Shown: positions 63,367-64,000 of the stretch, one piece after another
How the letters are laid out: each line of letters begins with the position of its first letter
How positions within the stretch are numbered: the first letter of the stretch is position 1
Origin: Hirsutella rhossiliensis
Taxonomy: Eukaryota > Ascomycota > Sordariomycetes > Hypocreales > Ophiocordycipitaceae
NCBI RefSeq assembly: GCF_020360975.1
Contig: NW_025408674.1
Location: forward strand, 1,054,001-1,118,000
Reading direction: 5' to 3'
DNA length: 64,000 nt
Program-made: the position numbers and the translations under genes
The notes under the pieces: generated by a model
What the model was told of the DNA's origin: nothing
The model's input: the letters and a program-made list of their open reading frames with translations, nothing else
Databases searched by the model: none

Positions 63367-64000
63367 AGCAACGAACGAAACAACACAACATGACAAGGAA
63401 CATGTTTCATCATCCTCAAACTCAAGTGCGAAAGGCCCTAATGGGATATTTCCTTCTCCTCTTGCTCTCCTTTTCACAAAGACAATCCAGTCAAAACTTC
63501 TCCAATATACTCCTTATTCTGTTTATATCCACCACTTATAGCACCTGTAAATCCTCAGAGCCTTCCACTCGCCCACACATGCATTACCCACCCACAACTC
63601 TCTTCACCCCTGCCGCCTCTCCACGCCCTTTGCGCCTTTGCAAAGCAAAATCTCCTTGCAGCGGCCTAGGCTGCCTCTCTGACGCTCTGTCTCGATTTCA
63701 CTCACGATAATGCTCTACGTCTCTCGCCGGATCTCCATCTCATATCTCTTATCTCACTCTTCTTCCTGTCTTCCTCTCACCCCCTGTCTCCTATCTCCTG
63801 TCGCCAACTCTCTCCTCTCCCCGACTTTCTCCTGTCGCCATCGCCAACTTTCGTTCCGAAAGGCCTCTTTGCGCGAGCCGCGGCTGGCGAGCCTTCCCCT
63901 CGTCATTAGCGCGCGGGGGGAAACGCCAAACTTCTTCTTCCTCCGGTAGACGATAAGATCCCTTGTGATTGGTCGCCGATGCCTTGAGGAACGAAAGGCC
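63367..64000. other. 3' flank of copy C, pyrimidine-rich, with repeat at window end
   Basis: 63580-63850 is C/T-rich with no coding frame, comparable in character to 44167-44600 downstream of copy A. 63902-64000 is the direct repeat of 53072-53235. Confidence 0.45.
63902..64000. repeat. Direct repeat of the Helitron downstream region
   Basis: CATTAGCGCGCGGGG at about 63905, GTGATTGGTCGCCGA at 63965-63979 and GCCTTGAGGAACGAAAGGCC at 63981-64000 repeat motifs of 53072-53235 in the same orientation, suggesting that a second Helitron-like unit starts at or beyond the window edge. Confidence 0.7.

Noticed and set aside
1..64000. CRISPR arrays, bacterial operons, rRNA genes
   Set aside because: None seen; the window is fungal nuclear DNA with eukaryotic transposons and introns.
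1..64000. Starship captain (DUF3435 tyrosine recombinase)
   Set aside because: The only tyrosine recombinase found is Crypton-like with a CBF3-type tail; no DUF3435 motifs were recognised, so the window is not called a Starship.

Overview
This is nuclear DNA of a filamentous ascomycete (Pezizomycotina). The evidence is short GT..AG introns, fungal WSC and LysM domains, and fungal families of MULE, pogo/Fot, Crypton, Tad1-type LINE, Copia, chromovirus Gypsy, hAT and Helitron elements. No species is named because no informative host gene is intact. Almost every reading frame is broken, and four remnants of host genes sit in a mosaic of nested transposons, as in an accessory or subtelomeric compartment. 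Composition is balanced and near-identical repeats coexist, so strong RIP mutation is not visible.

Layout. 0-4.2 kb: WSC-domain remnant, then a complete-ended MULE (693-4149, 106-bp terminal repeats, 9-bp target duplication). 4.2-8.2 kb: piggyBac fragment and two pogo/Fot elements, one complete-ended and one truncated, meeting in a head-to-head inverted junction; the second carries a 213-bp LINE/SINE-like insertion. 8.8-12.5 kb: decayed DUF229 sulfatase-like gene beside a flavin amine oxidase pseudogene split by a solo LTR. 12.6-17.5 kb: DUF3723-like gene (a family known as Starship cargo) cut in two by a second MULE (13374-16556). 17.5-26 kb: solo LTRs, a Crypton tyrosine-recombinase remnant, a Tc1-like deletion derivative and unassigned sequence. 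26.3-27.4 kb: secreted LysM-type pseudogene. 27.8-30 kb: third pogo-type element. 30.6-35 kb: two separate pieces of Tad1-like LINEs. 36.5-40.4 kb: Copia element with gag, protease and integrase but no reverse transcriptase. 42.7-44.2 kb: one copy of an unrecognised two-exon gene family. 44.6-50.3 kb: full-length chromodomain Gypsy element with nearly identical LTRs. 50.4-52.9 kb: hAT transposase. 53-64 kb: Helitron (Rep-helicase on minus) with two more copies of the unrecognised family transcribed divergently beside it.

The most unusual items are: (i) the three-copy family at 42.7 and 61-63.4 kb, whose two better copies differ mostly at synonymous sites and two of whose copies lie divergently next to the Helitron Rep-helicase; (ii) a Gypsy element whose primer-binding site is complementary to its own LTR, implying Tf1-type self-priming; (iii) a DUF3723-like gene whose reading frame is restored when a MULE and one target duplication are removed. 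A recurring caution is that single-base frameshifts occur even in the young Gypsy copy, so base-level assembly error is a live alternative to decay.
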